Shown here: positions 1-7,922 of the stretch, in pieces
Layout of the letters: every line of letters starts with the position of its first letter
Position numbering within the stretch: the first letter of the stretch is position 1
Assembly: GCA_910587675.1 (NCBI GenBank)
Contig: CAJUMU010000001.1
Coordinates: forward strand, 248,001-312,000
Length of the DNA: 64,000 nt
Source of the DNA: an uncultured Alistipes sp.
GTDB taxonomy: Bacteria > Bacteroidota > Bacteroidia > Bacteroidales > Rikenellaceae
Reading direction: 5' to 3'
The notes under the pieces: model-generated
Told to the model about the DNA's origin: nothing
Seen by the model: only the letters and a program-made list of their open reading frames with translations
The model's database searches: none
Translations under genes and position numbers: made by a program

Positions 1-6
1 ACACAC

Positions 7-44
7 AAAAAGAGCCGCCCGAACATCTTCGGACAGCTCTTTTT
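7..44 (-). terminator. Rho-independent terminator after tsf
   Basis: An imperfect GC-rich hairpin (AGAGC near 11-15 pairing with GCTCT at 36-40) is flanked by an A-run on the left and a T-run on the right. It sits just past the tsf stop codon, so it can end the ribosomal operon on the minus strand and could work in both directions. Confidence 0.8.
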
Positions 45-75
45 CGTGACGGCCTAAACCGTCGTTCCCATTCGA

Positions 76-906
76 TTAGGCCTCCAGCGCGAAACGCTTG
101 TAAGCTACGATCGTAGCATCCTTGTCGGCCTTCTGGATATACTCGCGGATCGAGATCTTCTCGCCCACGACAGCCTGATTCAGCAGCGTGTTCTCCTCGA
201 AGAACTTGCGCATCTTACCCTCGGCGATCTTCTCCAGAATAGCCTCGGGCTTGTTGGCGTTCTTGGGATCCTGCTTCATCTGCTCCAGCGCGATAGCCTT
301 CTCGTGAGCGACGGTCTCTGCGGGGCAGTCGTTCTCGTCGATCGAGATGGGAGCCATAGCCGTGGCCTGCATGGCAACGGCGTGAGCAACCTCGGCAGGC
401 ACCTCTTTGTTGAAGCCGAGAACGGTACCCAACTTCTTGTTGAAGTGCACGTATGCGTTGCAGTAAGGAGCCTCGATGCGGCCATAGTAAGCCAGCTCGA
501 CCTTCTCGCCCGTCTGACCCGACTTCTCGGTAACCATCTCCTCTACGGTGCGGCCCTCGTCGTTCTTGATGGCAAGAAGCGTATCCTTATCGGCAGCGTC
601 GTTCTTCACGGCGATATCCAGAATAGCATTCGCAGAACCTGCAAACTCCTCGTTCTGAGCCACGAAGTCGGTCTCGCAAGCGAGACACAAAAGATATGCC
701 TTTCCGCCCTCGATCTTGGTAACGACCACGCCCTCGGTAGCGCTGCGATCGGCACGCTTGCTCACAACGAGCTTGCCTTTCTCGCGGATGATGTCCTTCG
801 CACGCTCATAGTCGCCCTCAGCCTCCATAAGCGCCTTCTTGCAGTCCATCATACCTGCGCCCGTCATTTTGCGGAGCTTCATTACATCTGCTGCTTTGAT
901 TTCCAT
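76..906 (-). CDS. tsf: Elongation factor Ts
   Basis: EF-Ts is the cytoplasmic nucleotide-exchange factor that regenerates EF-Tu-GTP during translation. The 276-residue product has the N-terminal UBA-like helical domain (about residues 1-45, with LRKMTGAGMMDCKKAL) and the TDFV signature at residues 79-82, whose Asp-Phe pair contacts EF-Tu. The length is close to the E. coli protein (283). It is the last gene of a minus-strand operon, 47 bp after rpsB, the usual rpsB-tsf order, and is followed by a strong terminator. Nothing odd is seen. Confidence 0.98.
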   Translation of the reverse strand: MEIKAADVMKLRKMTGAGMMDCKKALMEAEGDYERAKDIIREKGKLVVSKRADRSATEGVVVTKIEGGKAYLLCLACETDFVAQNEEFAGSANAILDIAVKNDAADKDTLLAIKNDEGRTVEEMVTEKSGQTGEKVELAYYGRIEAPYCNAYVHFNKKLGTVLGFNKEVPAEVAHAVAMQATAMAPISIDENDCPAETVAHEKAIALEQMKQDPKNANKPEAILEKIAEGKMRKFFEENTLLNQAVVGEKISIREYIQKADKDATIVAYKRFALEA

Positions 907-953
907 AATTGTCTTGCGTTAAAATGTTAATAATTTCTCGTTCGCGGAAAGCC

Positions 954-1808
954 CTACTCGGCCTTCTCCTCGGCGCTCTGCTCGGCGGCCGCAACCACCT
1001 CGGCAACAGCAGCCTCCTCGGCGTCGACGGCAGCCTTCACGGCCTTCTTGATACGGGGCTTGCCCTCCTTCTTCGAAGGCGCCGCGTCCTCGGCTTCCTG
1101 AGCCTCCTTCTCTTTCTCGAGCTTGCGCTCCTCGGTGCCCTCGGCGATAGCCGCGCACACGGCGTCGAGAATGACGGCTATCGATTTAGAAGCATCGTCG
1201 TTTGCCGGTATTACGTAATCGATGTCGGTAGGATCACAACAAGTATCTACCATGGCAAAAACGGGGATGCCCAATCGCTTGGCCTCCTTTACGGCGTTGG
1301 CCTCCTTCTGCACGTCGATAACGAACAATGCGGCGGGCAGGCGGGTAAGATCGGCGATAGAACCGAGGTTCTTCTCCAGCTTGGCGCGCTGACGTGCGAT
1401 CTGGAGTTTCTCGCGCTTTGAGAAATTATCGAAAGTGCCGTCGCCCAACATCTTGTCGATGGTGGTCATCTTCTTGACGGCCTTGCGTATGGTGGGGAAG
1501 TTCGTAAGCATACCGCCGGCCCAACGCTCCGTAACGTAAGGCATTCCGACGGGTGCCACCTTTTCGGCAACTATCTCCTTGGCTTGTTTCTTGGTAGCGA
1601 CGAACAGCACGCGGCGACCGCTCTTGGCGATCTGCTTCAGGGCTGCCGAAGCCTCATCGATCTTGACAACGGTCTTGTGAAGATCGATGATGTGGATGCC
1701 GTTCTTCTCCATGAAGATGTAAGGGGCCATTTTGGGGTTCCACTTGCGCTTCAGGTGACCGAAGTGAACGCCGGCATCCAATAATGTATTAAAATCTGTA
1801 CGTGACAT
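954..1808 (-). CDS. rpsB: 30S ribosomal protein S2
   Basis: S2 is a small-subunit protein on the back of the 30S head-body junction. The start (LLDAGVHFGHLKRKWNPKM) and the WAGGMLTNF and PxxxFVID-type segments are typical. At 284 residues it is longer than E. coli S2 (241). The excess is a C-terminal tail from about residue 229, rich in Glu, Ala and Lys and predicted to be disordered. Such tails are common in Bacteroidetes S2. The gene lies between rpsI and tsf and is preceded by an unusually long 181-bp spacer for this operon, which may hold a leader element. Confidence 0.98.
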   Translation of the reverse strand: MSRTDFNTLLDAGVHFGHLKRKWNPKMAPYIFMEKNGIHIIDLHKTVVKIDEASAALKQIAKSGRRVLFVATKKQAKEIVAEKVAPVGMPYVTERWAGGMLTNFPTIRKAVKKMTTIDKMLGDGTFDNFSKREKLQIARQRAKLEKNLGSIADLTRLPAALFVIDVQKEANAVKEAKRLGIPVFAMVDTCCDPTDIDYVIPANDDASKSIAVILDAVCAAIAEGTEERKLEKEKEAQEAEDAAPSKKEGKPRIKKAVKAAVDAEEAAVAEVVAAAEQSAEEKAE

Positions 1809-1989
1809 TTTAATTTTCTGTTTTAATTTTAATTTCTCTTTTCAACAACCCTTGCGGTAGCGGTCGGCGACCGATCCCAAAGGTTTTCCGCGACGGAGCA
1901 ACCGACAGGTAATACCGAAACGATATAAATGTAGTCCGGCCGATTTCCAACTCGCGTCGTGCATTGCCGAAAATCCGGTCTGCCGCGAA
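1809..1989 (-). promoter_or_regulatory. Probable rpsB 5' leader (unproven)
   Basis: The 181-bp spacer between rpsI and rpsB carries no convincing gene. On the minus strand it ends in an AT-rich stretch just before the rpsB start and contains short GC-rich hairpin potential, for example GGTCGCCGACC near 1866-1876. S2 autoregulates through its own leader in many bacteria, so a control element or internal promoter is plausible. I did not recognise a known leader motif. Confidence 0.3.
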
Positions 1990-2376
1990 TTAACGCTTGC
2001 TGAACTGGAACTTGCGACGTGCTCCGGGCTGACCGGGCTTCTTACGCTCAACTTCGCGCGAATCGCGGGTGAGGAAACCGTTCTTCTTCAGTACCGAACG
2101 GAACTCGGCGTCGATCTGGCACAACGCGCGTGCGATTCCCATGCGAGCGGCCTCGGCCTGACCCTTGATACCGCCGCCGTCGAGGTTGATGTCGACGTCG
2201 TAATTCTCCAGAGTCTCGGTAACCATCAAAGGCTGCTTAACCTCGTACTGGAGGATGTTCAAAGGGAAATAGACTTCGAGAGCCTTACGGTTGATTGTAA
2301 TCTGGCCCTTACCCGGCTTCACGTATACGCGAGCCACAGCAGCCTTACGGCGACCTACGGTGTTTACAACTTCCAT
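1990..2376 (-). CDS. rpsI: 30S ribosomal protein S9
   Basis: S9 sits in the 30S head, and its C-terminal tail reaches the P-site tRNA. The 128-residue product has the TVGRRKAAVARV start and the basic C-terminus GARRKFQFSKR that ends in Lys-Arg, as expected for the tail touching tRNA. It lies 5 bp after rplM, the near-universal rplM-rpsI pair. Length is normal (E. coli 130). Confidence 0.98.
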   Translation of the reverse strand: MEVVNTVGRRKAAVARVYVKPGKGQITINRKALEVYFPLNILQYEVKQPLMVTETLENYDVDINLDGGGIKGQAEAARMGIARALCQIDAEFRSVLKKNGFLTRDSREVERKKPGQPGARRKFQFSKR

Positions 2377-2381
2377 ACTCT

Positions 2382-2837
2382 TTACTTAATCTCGTTTAAC
2401 TTAATTTCCTTGGGGCTCTGTGCGGCGTGAGGATGCTCGGCGCCTGCGTAAACCTTCAAATTCTTCATGATAGCCTCGCCCAGACGAGTCTTGGGGAGCA
2501 TACCCTTCACCGCGTGCTCGATAACGAACTCGGGCTTCTTGGCCAGATAATCGGCGGGGGTTGCGAAACGCTGACCGCCCGGGTATCCGGTGTGACGAAC
2601 ATAGACCTTGTCGGTCATTTTGTTGCCTGTGAGCTTCACCTTGTCGGCGTTGACCACGATAACGTAATCACCGCAATCGACGTGAGGAGTGTAGCCCGGC
2701 TTGTTCTTGCCTCGCAGAATCTTGGCGACCTGCGACGCGAGACGGCCCAATACCTCGTTGGTGGCATCGATCACGACCCATTCCTTTCGGACCGTGGCGG
2801 CGTTCAGCGAGATACTCTTGTAACTTCTTGAATCCAT
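2382..2837 (-). CDS. rplM: 50S ribosomal protein L13
   Basis: L13 is an early-assembling 50S protein. The 151-residue product has the WVVIDATNEVLGRLAS start and the HTGYPGGQR block typical of the family (E. coli 142). It is the first gene of rplM-rpsI-rpsB-tsf, with a Bacteroidetes-type -7 box upstream at 2899-2906. The chosen ATG gives a short N-terminal extension that is usual in Bacteroidales. Confidence 0.97.
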   Translation of the reverse strand: MDSRSYKSISLNAATVRKEWVVIDATNEVLGRLASQVAKILRGKNKPGYTPHVDCGDYVIVVNADKVKLTGNKMTDKVYVRHTGYPGGQRFATPADYLAKKPEFVIEHAVKGMLPKTRLGEAIMKNLKVYAGAEHPHAAQSPKEIKLNEIK

Positions 2838-2898
2838 CTTTTACGTTTAGTTAATAACTTGTGTTTGTTGTAATCCTAATCCCGCATTTACGGGTGCG

Positions 2899-2906
2899 CA
2901 AAGATA
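2899..2906 (-). promoter_or_regulatory. -7 box of the rplM operon promoter
   Basis: On the minus strand this reads TATCTTTG, a perfect match to the Bacteroidetes primary-sigma -7 consensus TAnnTTTG, about 60 bp upstream of rplM. A clear -33 TTG at standard spacing is not visible. Confidence 0.6.
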
Positions 2907-3009
2907 GTAATAATTTTTCAGATAATCATCTATCCGCCGAAAATATTCGAATTATAGCAAATTCGGCAGCCTCGAGGCAACCGAGGAGCGGATATGGCGA
3001 ACGAAAAAT

Positions 3010-3101
3010 GCGACTCGTCAGAGTCGCGCGGGCCGCAGCCTCGCCCCGCGGAGGCCCGCAACGGCATTCGCATCGTTGCATCCTCCGCAGGCTGCTGCCC
3101 G
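3010..3101. repeat. Palindromic intergenic repeat R1 (type A)
   Basis: It begins with a 7-bp hairpin GCGACTC-gtca-GAGTCGC, then the core GCGGGCCGCAGCCTCG / CCCCGCGGAGGCCCGC, which is itself an imperfect palindrome, then a tail with CATCGTTGCATCCTCCGCAG. The same unit recurs inverted at 7468-7557 and 9578-9672, and in variant form elsewhere. It fills most of the 340-bp gap between rplM and mmdB. No gene is seen in that gap. Confidence 0.85.
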
Positions 3102-3120
3102 AAAGATCGGTTATCTCGGC

Positions 3121-3153
3121 AAAAAAATATCCGACGCTCTAACAAGCGTCGGA
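3121..3153 (-). terminator. Terminator of the mce-mmd operon
   Basis: Perfect 9-bp hairpin TCCGACGCT/AGCGTCGGA (3130-3138 with 3145-3153). On the minus strand it is followed by a T-run at 3127-3121. It lies 24 bp past the mmdB stop. Confidence 0.85.
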
Positions 3154-3177
3154 CACCTTAATTATATATATACGGAA

Positions 3178-4503
3178 CTACCCGAGGAACGACAGCAGAA
3201 TACCTGCGGCCACGGCCGAACCGATCACGCCCGCCACATTGGGACCCATGGCGTGCATCAGCAGGAAGTTCGAAGGATTGGCAGCCTGTCCCACCTTCTG
3301 CGAGACGCGCGCGGCCATCGGCACCGCCGACACGCCGGCCGATCCGATCAGCGGGTTGATCTTCTCCTTGCTGAACAGGTTGATGATCTTGGCCAGCACG
3401 ACACCGCCCGCAGAACCCAAGCAGAACGCCAGAATACCCAGCACCAAGATACCTATGGTCTGCCAGTTGAGGAACGCCTCGGCCGTAGCCGTCGCGCCCA
3501 CCGAAATTCCGAGGAACACGGTCACGATATTCATCAACTCGTTCTGTACGGTCTTGCTCAAGCGCTCCACGACGCCGCACTCCTTCATAAGGTTACCCAG
3601 CATGAGACAGCCGATCAAAGGAGCGGCCGAAGGCAGCAACAGCGCGATAATCATCGTCAGCACGATCGGGAAAACGATCTTCTCCGTCTTCGACACGTTG
3701 CGCAACTGCTTCATCGATATCTGACGCTCCTTCTGTGTGGTGAGAGCCTTCATGATGGGAGGCTGGATCACGGGCACCAAAGCCATGTACGAATAAGCCG
3801 CAACGGCAATGGGACCCAACAAGTGCGGAGCCAGTTTCGAAGTAAGATAAATTGCCGTCGGGCCGTCAGCGCCGCCGATGATGGCGGTCGAAGCAGCCTC
3901 GTTGGGCAGGAATCCCAACGCCGTGGCGCCCAGATAGGTGGCGAAGATACCGACCTGCGCGGCAGCGCCCAGCAACAGACTCTTGGGGTTGGCGATCAGA
4001 GGACCGAAGTCGGTCATCGCGCCCACGCCCACGAAGATCAAGCAGGGATAGATACCTAATTTAACACCCAAATAGAGGTAGTCGATCAATCCTGCCAGAG
4101 AATCGAATCCCGTCCAGTGCACGTGTCCGCCCTCGAAAAGCTCCGAATGGAACATACCCGCACCCGGCAAGTTGGTCAACACCATACCGAAAGCTATGGG
4201 CAGCAGCAACAGAGGCTCGTACTGCTTCACGATAGCCAGATAGAGCAACACGCAGGCTATCAACAGCATGACGATGCAACGCCAATCCTGAACAAGGCCA
4301 ACGAAACCCGTGCTCTCGGCAAAATTCATAAGCGAATCGCCGACATCGATGTCGGCATCTGCCGCTTGCGCGACGCTCTGCGCGGCCGCGGTCGCCTCGC
4401 CCTGCGCCGAGCCGTTGCCCCACGCCTGAACCGACAAACCTACCGTCGCGACGGCAAGCAACATCAACATATATTTCATCACTCTCTTCATCGGTCGCAA
4501 CAT
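3178..4503 (-). CDS. mmdB: Na+-translocating methylmalonyl-CoA decarboxylase beta subunit
   Basis: This is the multi-spanning membrane subunit (OadB/MmdB/GcdB family) that couples decarboxylation of carboxybiotin to Na+ export. The 441-residue product has many hydrophobic helices, the family block GGADGPTAIYL with its conserved Asp (residue 213), a Tyr in AYSYMALVP (237), and the C-terminal GVSAVPMAARV and MHAMGPNVAGV motifs, all associated with the Na+ and proton pathway. The first 50 or so residues resemble a signal peptide plus a linker and are longer than in classic OadB. An internal Met at residue 6 could be the true start. It is last in mce-mmdA-D-C-B, 5 bp after mmdC. An oxaloacetate decarboxylase role is less likely given the epimerase neighbour. 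Confidence 0.93.
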   Translation of the reverse strand: MLRPMKRVMKYMLMLLAVATVGLSVQAWGNGSAQGEATAAAQSVAQAADADIDVGDSLMNFAESTGFVGLVQDWRCIVMLLIACVLLYLAIVKQYEPLLLLPIAFGMVLTNLPGAGMFHSELFEGGHVHWTGFDSLAGLIDYLYLGVKLGIYPCLIFVGVGAMTDFGPLIANPKSLLLGAAAQVGIFATYLGATALGFLPNEAASTAIIGGADGPTAIYLTSKLAPHLLGPIAVAAYSYMALVPVIQPPIMKALTTQKERQISMKQLRNVSKTEKIVFPIVLTMIIALLLPSAAPLIGCLMLGNLMKECGVVERLSKTVQNELMNIVTVFLGISVGATATAEAFLNWQTIGILVLGILAFCLGSAGGVVLAKIINLFSKEKINPLIGSAGVSAVPMAARVSQKVGQAANPSNFLLMHAMGPNVAGVIGSAVAAGILLSFLG

Positions 4504-4508
4504 TTAGT

Positions 4509-4937
4509 TTATGCCAAATCCAAAAGTGCGTCGCCCTGCTGAACGGCCTGACCGCCCGACACGTGAACTGCGGTAACGGTACCGTCGGCGGGAGCGAGAA
4601 CCTCGTTCTCCATCTTCATGGCCTCGATGATAATCAAGGTCTGACCAGCCTTGACCGCATCGCCGGCCTTGACATTCACCACCGTGACGCTGCCCGGCAG
4701 GGGCGCGGTCACCGAATTGGCGCCTGCCGCAACCTTGGGCGCAGCGGCGGGAGCGGCAACGGGAGCCGCGGCCGCAGGCTTCGGAGCCGCGATATGAGGA
4801 ACGGCGACGCTCTCGGCGCGCTCCACCTCCACGGTGTACTTCTTACCGTTAAGCTCCACCTCGGCTACATTGTGCGACGTCTCGGCCACGGTAGCCTCGT
4901 AATGCTTTCCGTTTATGTTGAATTTAAGTTTCTGCAT
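4509..4937 (-). CDS. mmdC: Biotin carboxyl carrier subunit of methylmalonyl-CoA decarboxylase
   Basis: This small protein carries biotin between the carboxyltransferase (MmdA) and the membrane decarboxylase (MmdB). The 142-residue sequence has an N-terminal segment, a flexible Pro/Ala linker (about residues 50-71), and a C-terminal biotinyl domain with the canonical EAMKMENEV; the biotinylated Lys is residue 108. The order and tight spacing in the operon (15 bp after mmdD, 5 bp before mmdB) support the assignment. Confidence 0.94.
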   Translation of the reverse strand: MQKLKFNINGKHYEATVAETSHNVAEVELNGKKYTVEVERAESVAVPHIAAPKPAAAAPVAAPAAAPKVAAGANSVTAPLPGSVTVVNVKAGDAVKAGQTLIIIEAMKMENEVLAPADGTVTAVHVSGGQAVQQGDALLDLA

Positions 4938-4952
4938 TTTAACTACTTAATA

Positions 4953-5270
4953 TTAGAAAGTTACACTTTTTTGATTCCACGGCGAGTATGCCGCGTCTTC
5001 GTGAACGATGGTAAGCACGTCGCTCTCCTCGTCGTGCATGTCATAGAACATGTGCAAGGCGAAAGCTACCGCCGCCATCTCCTCCTCGTCCGACTGAACG
5101 GGAGCGGCAGCAGCGACCGTCGCGACGCTCTGCTTTTGGGGTTTCTCCGCGAAGACGAGACCGAAGATCTTGATCACGCCGATGAGCAGTACGAGTACCG
5201 CAAACACCAACGAAAATCCTACGACGGTAATTATCAAAGCGTTGCCCCAGTTTATAGCTAACATTGTCAT
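4953..5270 (-). CDS. mmdD: OadG-family small membrane subunit of the decarboxylase
   Basis: This is the small single-span subunit thought to anchor and assemble the decarboxylase complex. The 105-residue product has one N-terminal transmembrane helix (about residues 10-40, ending in KIFGLVFA) and a cytoplasmic tail with acidic residues, the OadG/MmdD arrangement. Sequence conservation in this family is low, so the call rests on topology, size and position between mmdA and mmdC. Confidence 0.85.
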   Translation of the reverse strand: MTMLAINWGNALIITVVGFSLVFAVLVLLIGVIKIFGLVFAEKPQKQSVATVAAAAPVQSDEEEMAAVAFALHMFYDMHDEESDVLTIVHEDAAYSPWNQKSVTF

Positions 5271-5288
5271 AAGCTGCGATCGTTTTCG

Positions 5289-6854
5289 TTACAAAGGAAT
5301 ATTGCCGTGTTTCTTCGCGGGATTGCCCACGCGCTTGGTCTGCAACGACTCCAGAGCGCGGATCACGCGGAAACGGGTGTTGCGAGGCTCGATCACGTCG
5401 TCGATATAGCCGTAACGGGCTGCGTTGTAGGGGTTCGAGAACTTATCCTTGTACTCCTGCTCGCACTTCTCGACGAACTTGGCCTTCTCCTCGGCGTCGG
5501 TGAACGCAGCCAACTCCTTGGCGTGCAGCACCTCGACAGCTCCGCTTGCGCCCATGACGGCGATCTCGGCCGTAGGCCAAGCATAGTTGATATCGCCGCG
5601 GATATGCTTCGACGACATCACGATGTAGGCGCCGCCGTAAGCCTTGCGCAACGTTACGGTCACCTTGGGCACCGTCGCCTCGCAGTACGCATAGAGCAAC
5701 TTCGCGCCGTGGGTGATTACGCCGCCGTACTCCTGACCCGTACCCGGCAGGAATCCCGGGACGTCGACCAGCGTCACGATCGGAATGTTGAACGCGTCGC
5801 AGAAACGCACGAAACGCGCCGCCTTGCGGCTGGCGTTGATATCGAGCACGCCCGCCATGAAGTTGGGCTGGTTGGCGATTATACCCACGCTCTGACCGTT
5901 GAAACGGGCGAAGCAGGTGATGATGTTCTTGGCGTACGTAGCCGCGCTCTCCAGATACTCGCCGTTGTCGACTATGCCGCGGATAACCTCGTACATGTCG
6001 TAAGGCTTGTTCGGATTGTCGGGAATGATCTCGTTCAGGATATCCTCCTTGCGGGCGATATCGTCGGCGCACGGGATTCTCGGAGCCATATCGGCGTTGT
6101 TCTGAGGCATGTACGCCAACAGATCGCGGATGAGGCCTATGCCCTCCTCCTCGGTGTCGACGGCGAACTGAGCCACGCCGCTCTTGGTGGTGTGCATCGA
6201 CGCGCCACCCAGCTGCTCCTGCGTAACGTCCTCGCCCGTAACGGTCTTAACAACCTTGGGACCCGTGAGGAACATATACGACGTGTCGCGACGCATGATA
6301 ACGAAGTCGGTAAGCGCGGGAGAGTATACCGCGCCGCCCGCGCAGGGACCGAAGATGGCCGAGATCTGGGGTATGACGCCCGAAGCCATCACATTGCGCT
6401 GGAAGATGTTGGCGTAACCGGCCAAAGCGTTCACGCCCTCCTGAATGCGCGCGCCGCCCGAGTCGTTGAGACCGATGCAGGGAGCGCCGTTGCGCATTGC
6501 CATGTCCATAACCTTGCAGATCTTCTCCGCCATCGAAATCGACAACGAACCCGCCGTTACGGTGAAATCCTGCGCGAAGACATACACCAGTCGTCCACCG
6601 ATGGTTCCGTAACCCGTCACCACGCCGTCGCCGTAAGTGTGCTTCTTCTCCATTCCGAAGTCATAGCAACGATGCGTCACGAACATGTCGAACTCCTCGA
6701 AGCTGCCTTCGTCCAAAAGCATGTGGATGCGCTCGCGTGCCGTATATTTACCCTTTGCGTGCTGCTTCTCGATAGCCTTCTCGCCGCCGCCCAAACGTGC
6801 CGTTTCACGATTCTCGATCAGCTTGGCTACCTGTTGTTTTTGAATTTCGCTCAT
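5289..6854 (-). CDS. mmdA: Methylmalonyl-CoA carboxyltransferase/decarboxylase alpha subunit
   Basis: The product belongs to the crotonase-fold carboxyltransferase family (propionyl-CoA carboxylase beta type). It moves the carboxyl group of (S)-methylmalonyl-CoA to biotin on MmdC, releasing propionyl-CoA. The 521 residues have normal family length. They include NDSGGARIQEGV, the oxyanion-hole stretch GPCAGGAVYSPAL (about residues 166-178), and VDVPGFLPGTGQEYGG with the KAYGGAYIVMSSK block in the C-terminal half. It follows the epimerase by 27 bp. No biotin carboxylase gene lies nearby, which favours the decarboxylase over an ATP-dependent propionyl-CoA carboxylase. Confidence 0.95.
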   Translation of the reverse strand: MSEIQKQQVAKLIENRETARLGGGEKAIEKQHAKGKYTARERIHMLLDEGSFEEFDMFVTHRCYDFGMEKKHTYGDGVVTGYGTIGGRLVYVFAQDFTVTAGSLSISMAEKICKVMDMAMRNGAPCIGLNDSGGARIQEGVNALAGYANIFQRNVMASGVIPQISAIFGPCAGGAVYSPALTDFVIMRRDTSYMFLTGPKVVKTVTGEDVTQEQLGGASMHTTKSGVAQFAVDTEEEGIGLIRDLLAYMPQNNADMAPRIPCADDIARKEDILNEIIPDNPNKPYDMYEVIRGIVDNGEYLESAATYAKNIITCFARFNGQSVGIIANQPNFMAGVLDINASRKAARFVRFCDAFNIPIVTLVDVPGFLPGTGQEYGGVITHGAKLLYAYCEATVPKVTVTLRKAYGGAYIVMSSKHIRGDINYAWPTAEIAVMGASGAVEVLHAKELAAFTDAEEKAKFVEKCEQEYKDKFSNPYNAARYGYIDDVIEPRNTRFRVIRALESLQTKRVGNPAKKHGNIPL

Positions 6855-6881
6855 AAAAGTGCTTGCTGTTTATTTGATTGT

Positions 6882-7292
6882 TTACTTGTTTTTATCCTCG
6901 CACAATTCGGTCAGGATGCCCTGCGTCGACTTAGGGTGCAGGAAAGCGATCGTCATGCCCTCGGCGCCGCTGCGCGGGGTCTTGTCGATCAGGCGTATGC
7001 CCTTCTGCTCGGCGTCGGCCAGCTGCTCCTCGATGTTCTCGCACGCCAGAGCCATGTGGTGGATGCCCACGCCGCGATTCTCGATATACTTGGCGATCGT
7101 CGAATCCTCCGACGTCGGCTCCAGAAGCTCGATCTTGGTCTGGCCCAGCTTGAAGAAAGCGGTCTTCACCTTCTGGTCGGCCACCTCCTCGACGGCGTAA
7201 CACTTCAGACCCAATACGTTCTCCCAATAAGGAATCGCTTCGTCAAGACTCTTGACCGCAATACCGAGATGTTCAATGTGTGAAACTTTCAT
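6882..7292 (-). CDS. mce: Methylmalonyl-CoA epimerase
   Basis: This enzyme interconverts (R)- and (S)-methylmalonyl-CoA, linking the mutase product to the decarboxylase. It is a vicinal-oxygen-chelate fold protein of 136 residues. Metal-ligand signatures are visible: an HxEHLGIAV-type N-terminus (HIEHLGIAV), KIELLEPTS, and GVGIHHMALACEN. It is the first gene of the operon, with a -7 box about 70 bp upstream. Length matches the family. Confidence 0.95.
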   Translation of the reverse strand: MKVSHIEHLGIAVKSLDEAIPYWENVLGLKCYAVEEVADQKVKTAFFKLGQTKIELLEPTSEDSTIAKYIENRGVGIHHMALACENIEEQLADAEQKGIRLIDKTPRSGAEGMTIAFLHPKSTQGILTELCEDKNK

Positions 7293-7362
7293 AATTTCGA
7301 GTTTAAGTTATTAGTTTTCGTATGTAAATTTCCGATTTTTCGACTTTAGCCCAAAACACTAC

Positions 7363-7370
7363 AAAGATAG
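7363..7370 (-). promoter_or_regulatory. -7 box of the mce-mmd operon promoter
   Basis: TATCTTTG on the minus strand matches the Bacteroidetes -7 consensus 70 bp upstream of mce. An upstream TTTG is present but only about 12 bp away, shorter than the usual 19-20 bp spacing. Confidence 0.55.
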
Positions 7371-7467
7371 GAGTAAAATCCCAAATAACGAAATATTCGG
7401 AGCAAGTTTATAAATAATTTCAGGATTATCGCGCGACTATATACAATAAGGAAAGACGCATCCGCTC

Positions 7468-7557
7468 GGGCGGCAGCCTGCGGGGAACGCAACGATGCGA
7501 ATGCCGTTGCGGGCCTCCGCGGGGCGAGGCTGCGGCCCGCGCGACTCTGCGAGTCGC
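7468..7557. repeat. Palindromic intergenic repeat R2 (type A)
   Basis: Same unit as R1 in the opposite orientation: GCGGGCCTCCGCGGGG, CGAGGCTGCGGCCCGC, then the hairpin GCGACTC-tgc-GAGTCGC. It sits between the start of mce and the tRNA-Pro terminator. The rest of the 320-bp gap holds only the mce promoter and that terminator. Confidence 0.85.
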
Positions 7558-7562
7558 AACAG

Positions 7563-7603
7563 CAATAAAAAACAAAGGGTCGTCGATCTCTCGACAACCC
7601 TTT
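7563..7603 (-). terminator. Terminator of the tRNA-Pro pair
   Basis: Hairpin AAAGGGT-c-GTCGA / TCGAC-a-ACCCTTT (7574-7586 with 7591-7603), followed on the minus strand by a T-rich run (TTTTTTA-type, 7573-7564). It ends just past the 3' end of the tRNA genes. Confidence 0.8.
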
Positions 7604-7612
7604 CGTCATCTG

Positions 7613-7687
7613 TCGGGATAACAGGATTCGAACCTGTGACCCCCAACTCCCGAAGCTGGTGCGCTAACCGGACTGCGCTACATCCCG
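7613..7687 (-). tRNA. tRNA-Pro (anticodon CGG)
   Basis: 75-nt cloverleaf on the minus strand: acceptor CGGGATG pairs with the 3' TATCCCG, D arm GCGCAG...GCGC, anticodon loop TTCGGGA giving CGG, and T arm ACAGG-TTCGAAT-CCTGT. CCA is not encoded. It differs from the neighbouring tRNA-Pro only in the anticodon arm (4 positions). Confidence 0.95.
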
Positions 7688-7730
7688 ATGACTCTGTTTT
7701 ACGACGGCCTGCGAAGCGGGCCGATTCCGG

Positions 7731-7805
7731 TCGGGATAACAGGATTCGAACCTGTGACCCCCTGCTCCCAAAGCAGGTGCGCTAACCGGACTGCGCTACA
7801 TCCCG
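7731..7805 (-). tRNA. tRNA-Pro (anticodon TGG)
   Basis: 75-nt cloverleaf on the minus strand with the same body as its neighbour. The anticodon loop is TTTGGGA giving TGG, with stem CCTGC/GCAGG. CCA is not encoded. It is the promoter-proximal gene of the pair, 43 bp before the CGG tRNA. Confidence 0.95.
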
Positions 7806-7858
7806 TCGTCCTGACCATGCCGCGACATCGGTCAGGGAAATCATCCGATTTCGAGGGG

Positions 7859-7889
7859 CAAAGATATATTGTTTTTTCTTTTTCAGCAA
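7859..7889 (-). promoter_or_regulatory. Promoter of the tRNA-Pro pair
   Basis: On the minus strand a TTG (7889-7887), a 20-bp spacer and TATCTTTG (7866-7859) give a full-consensus Bacteroidetes promoter. It lies about 54 bp upstream of the first tRNA. Confidence 0.75.
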
Positions 7890-7922
7890 GAATTTCGACT
7901 GTTTTTTTGCGTCGAACGGAAC

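Noticed and set aside
2861..3145. Short frames (71-93 codons) on both strands inside repeat R1
   Set aside because: They consist of repeat and terminator sequence; similar frames recur in R2 and R3, following the repeat and not a gene.
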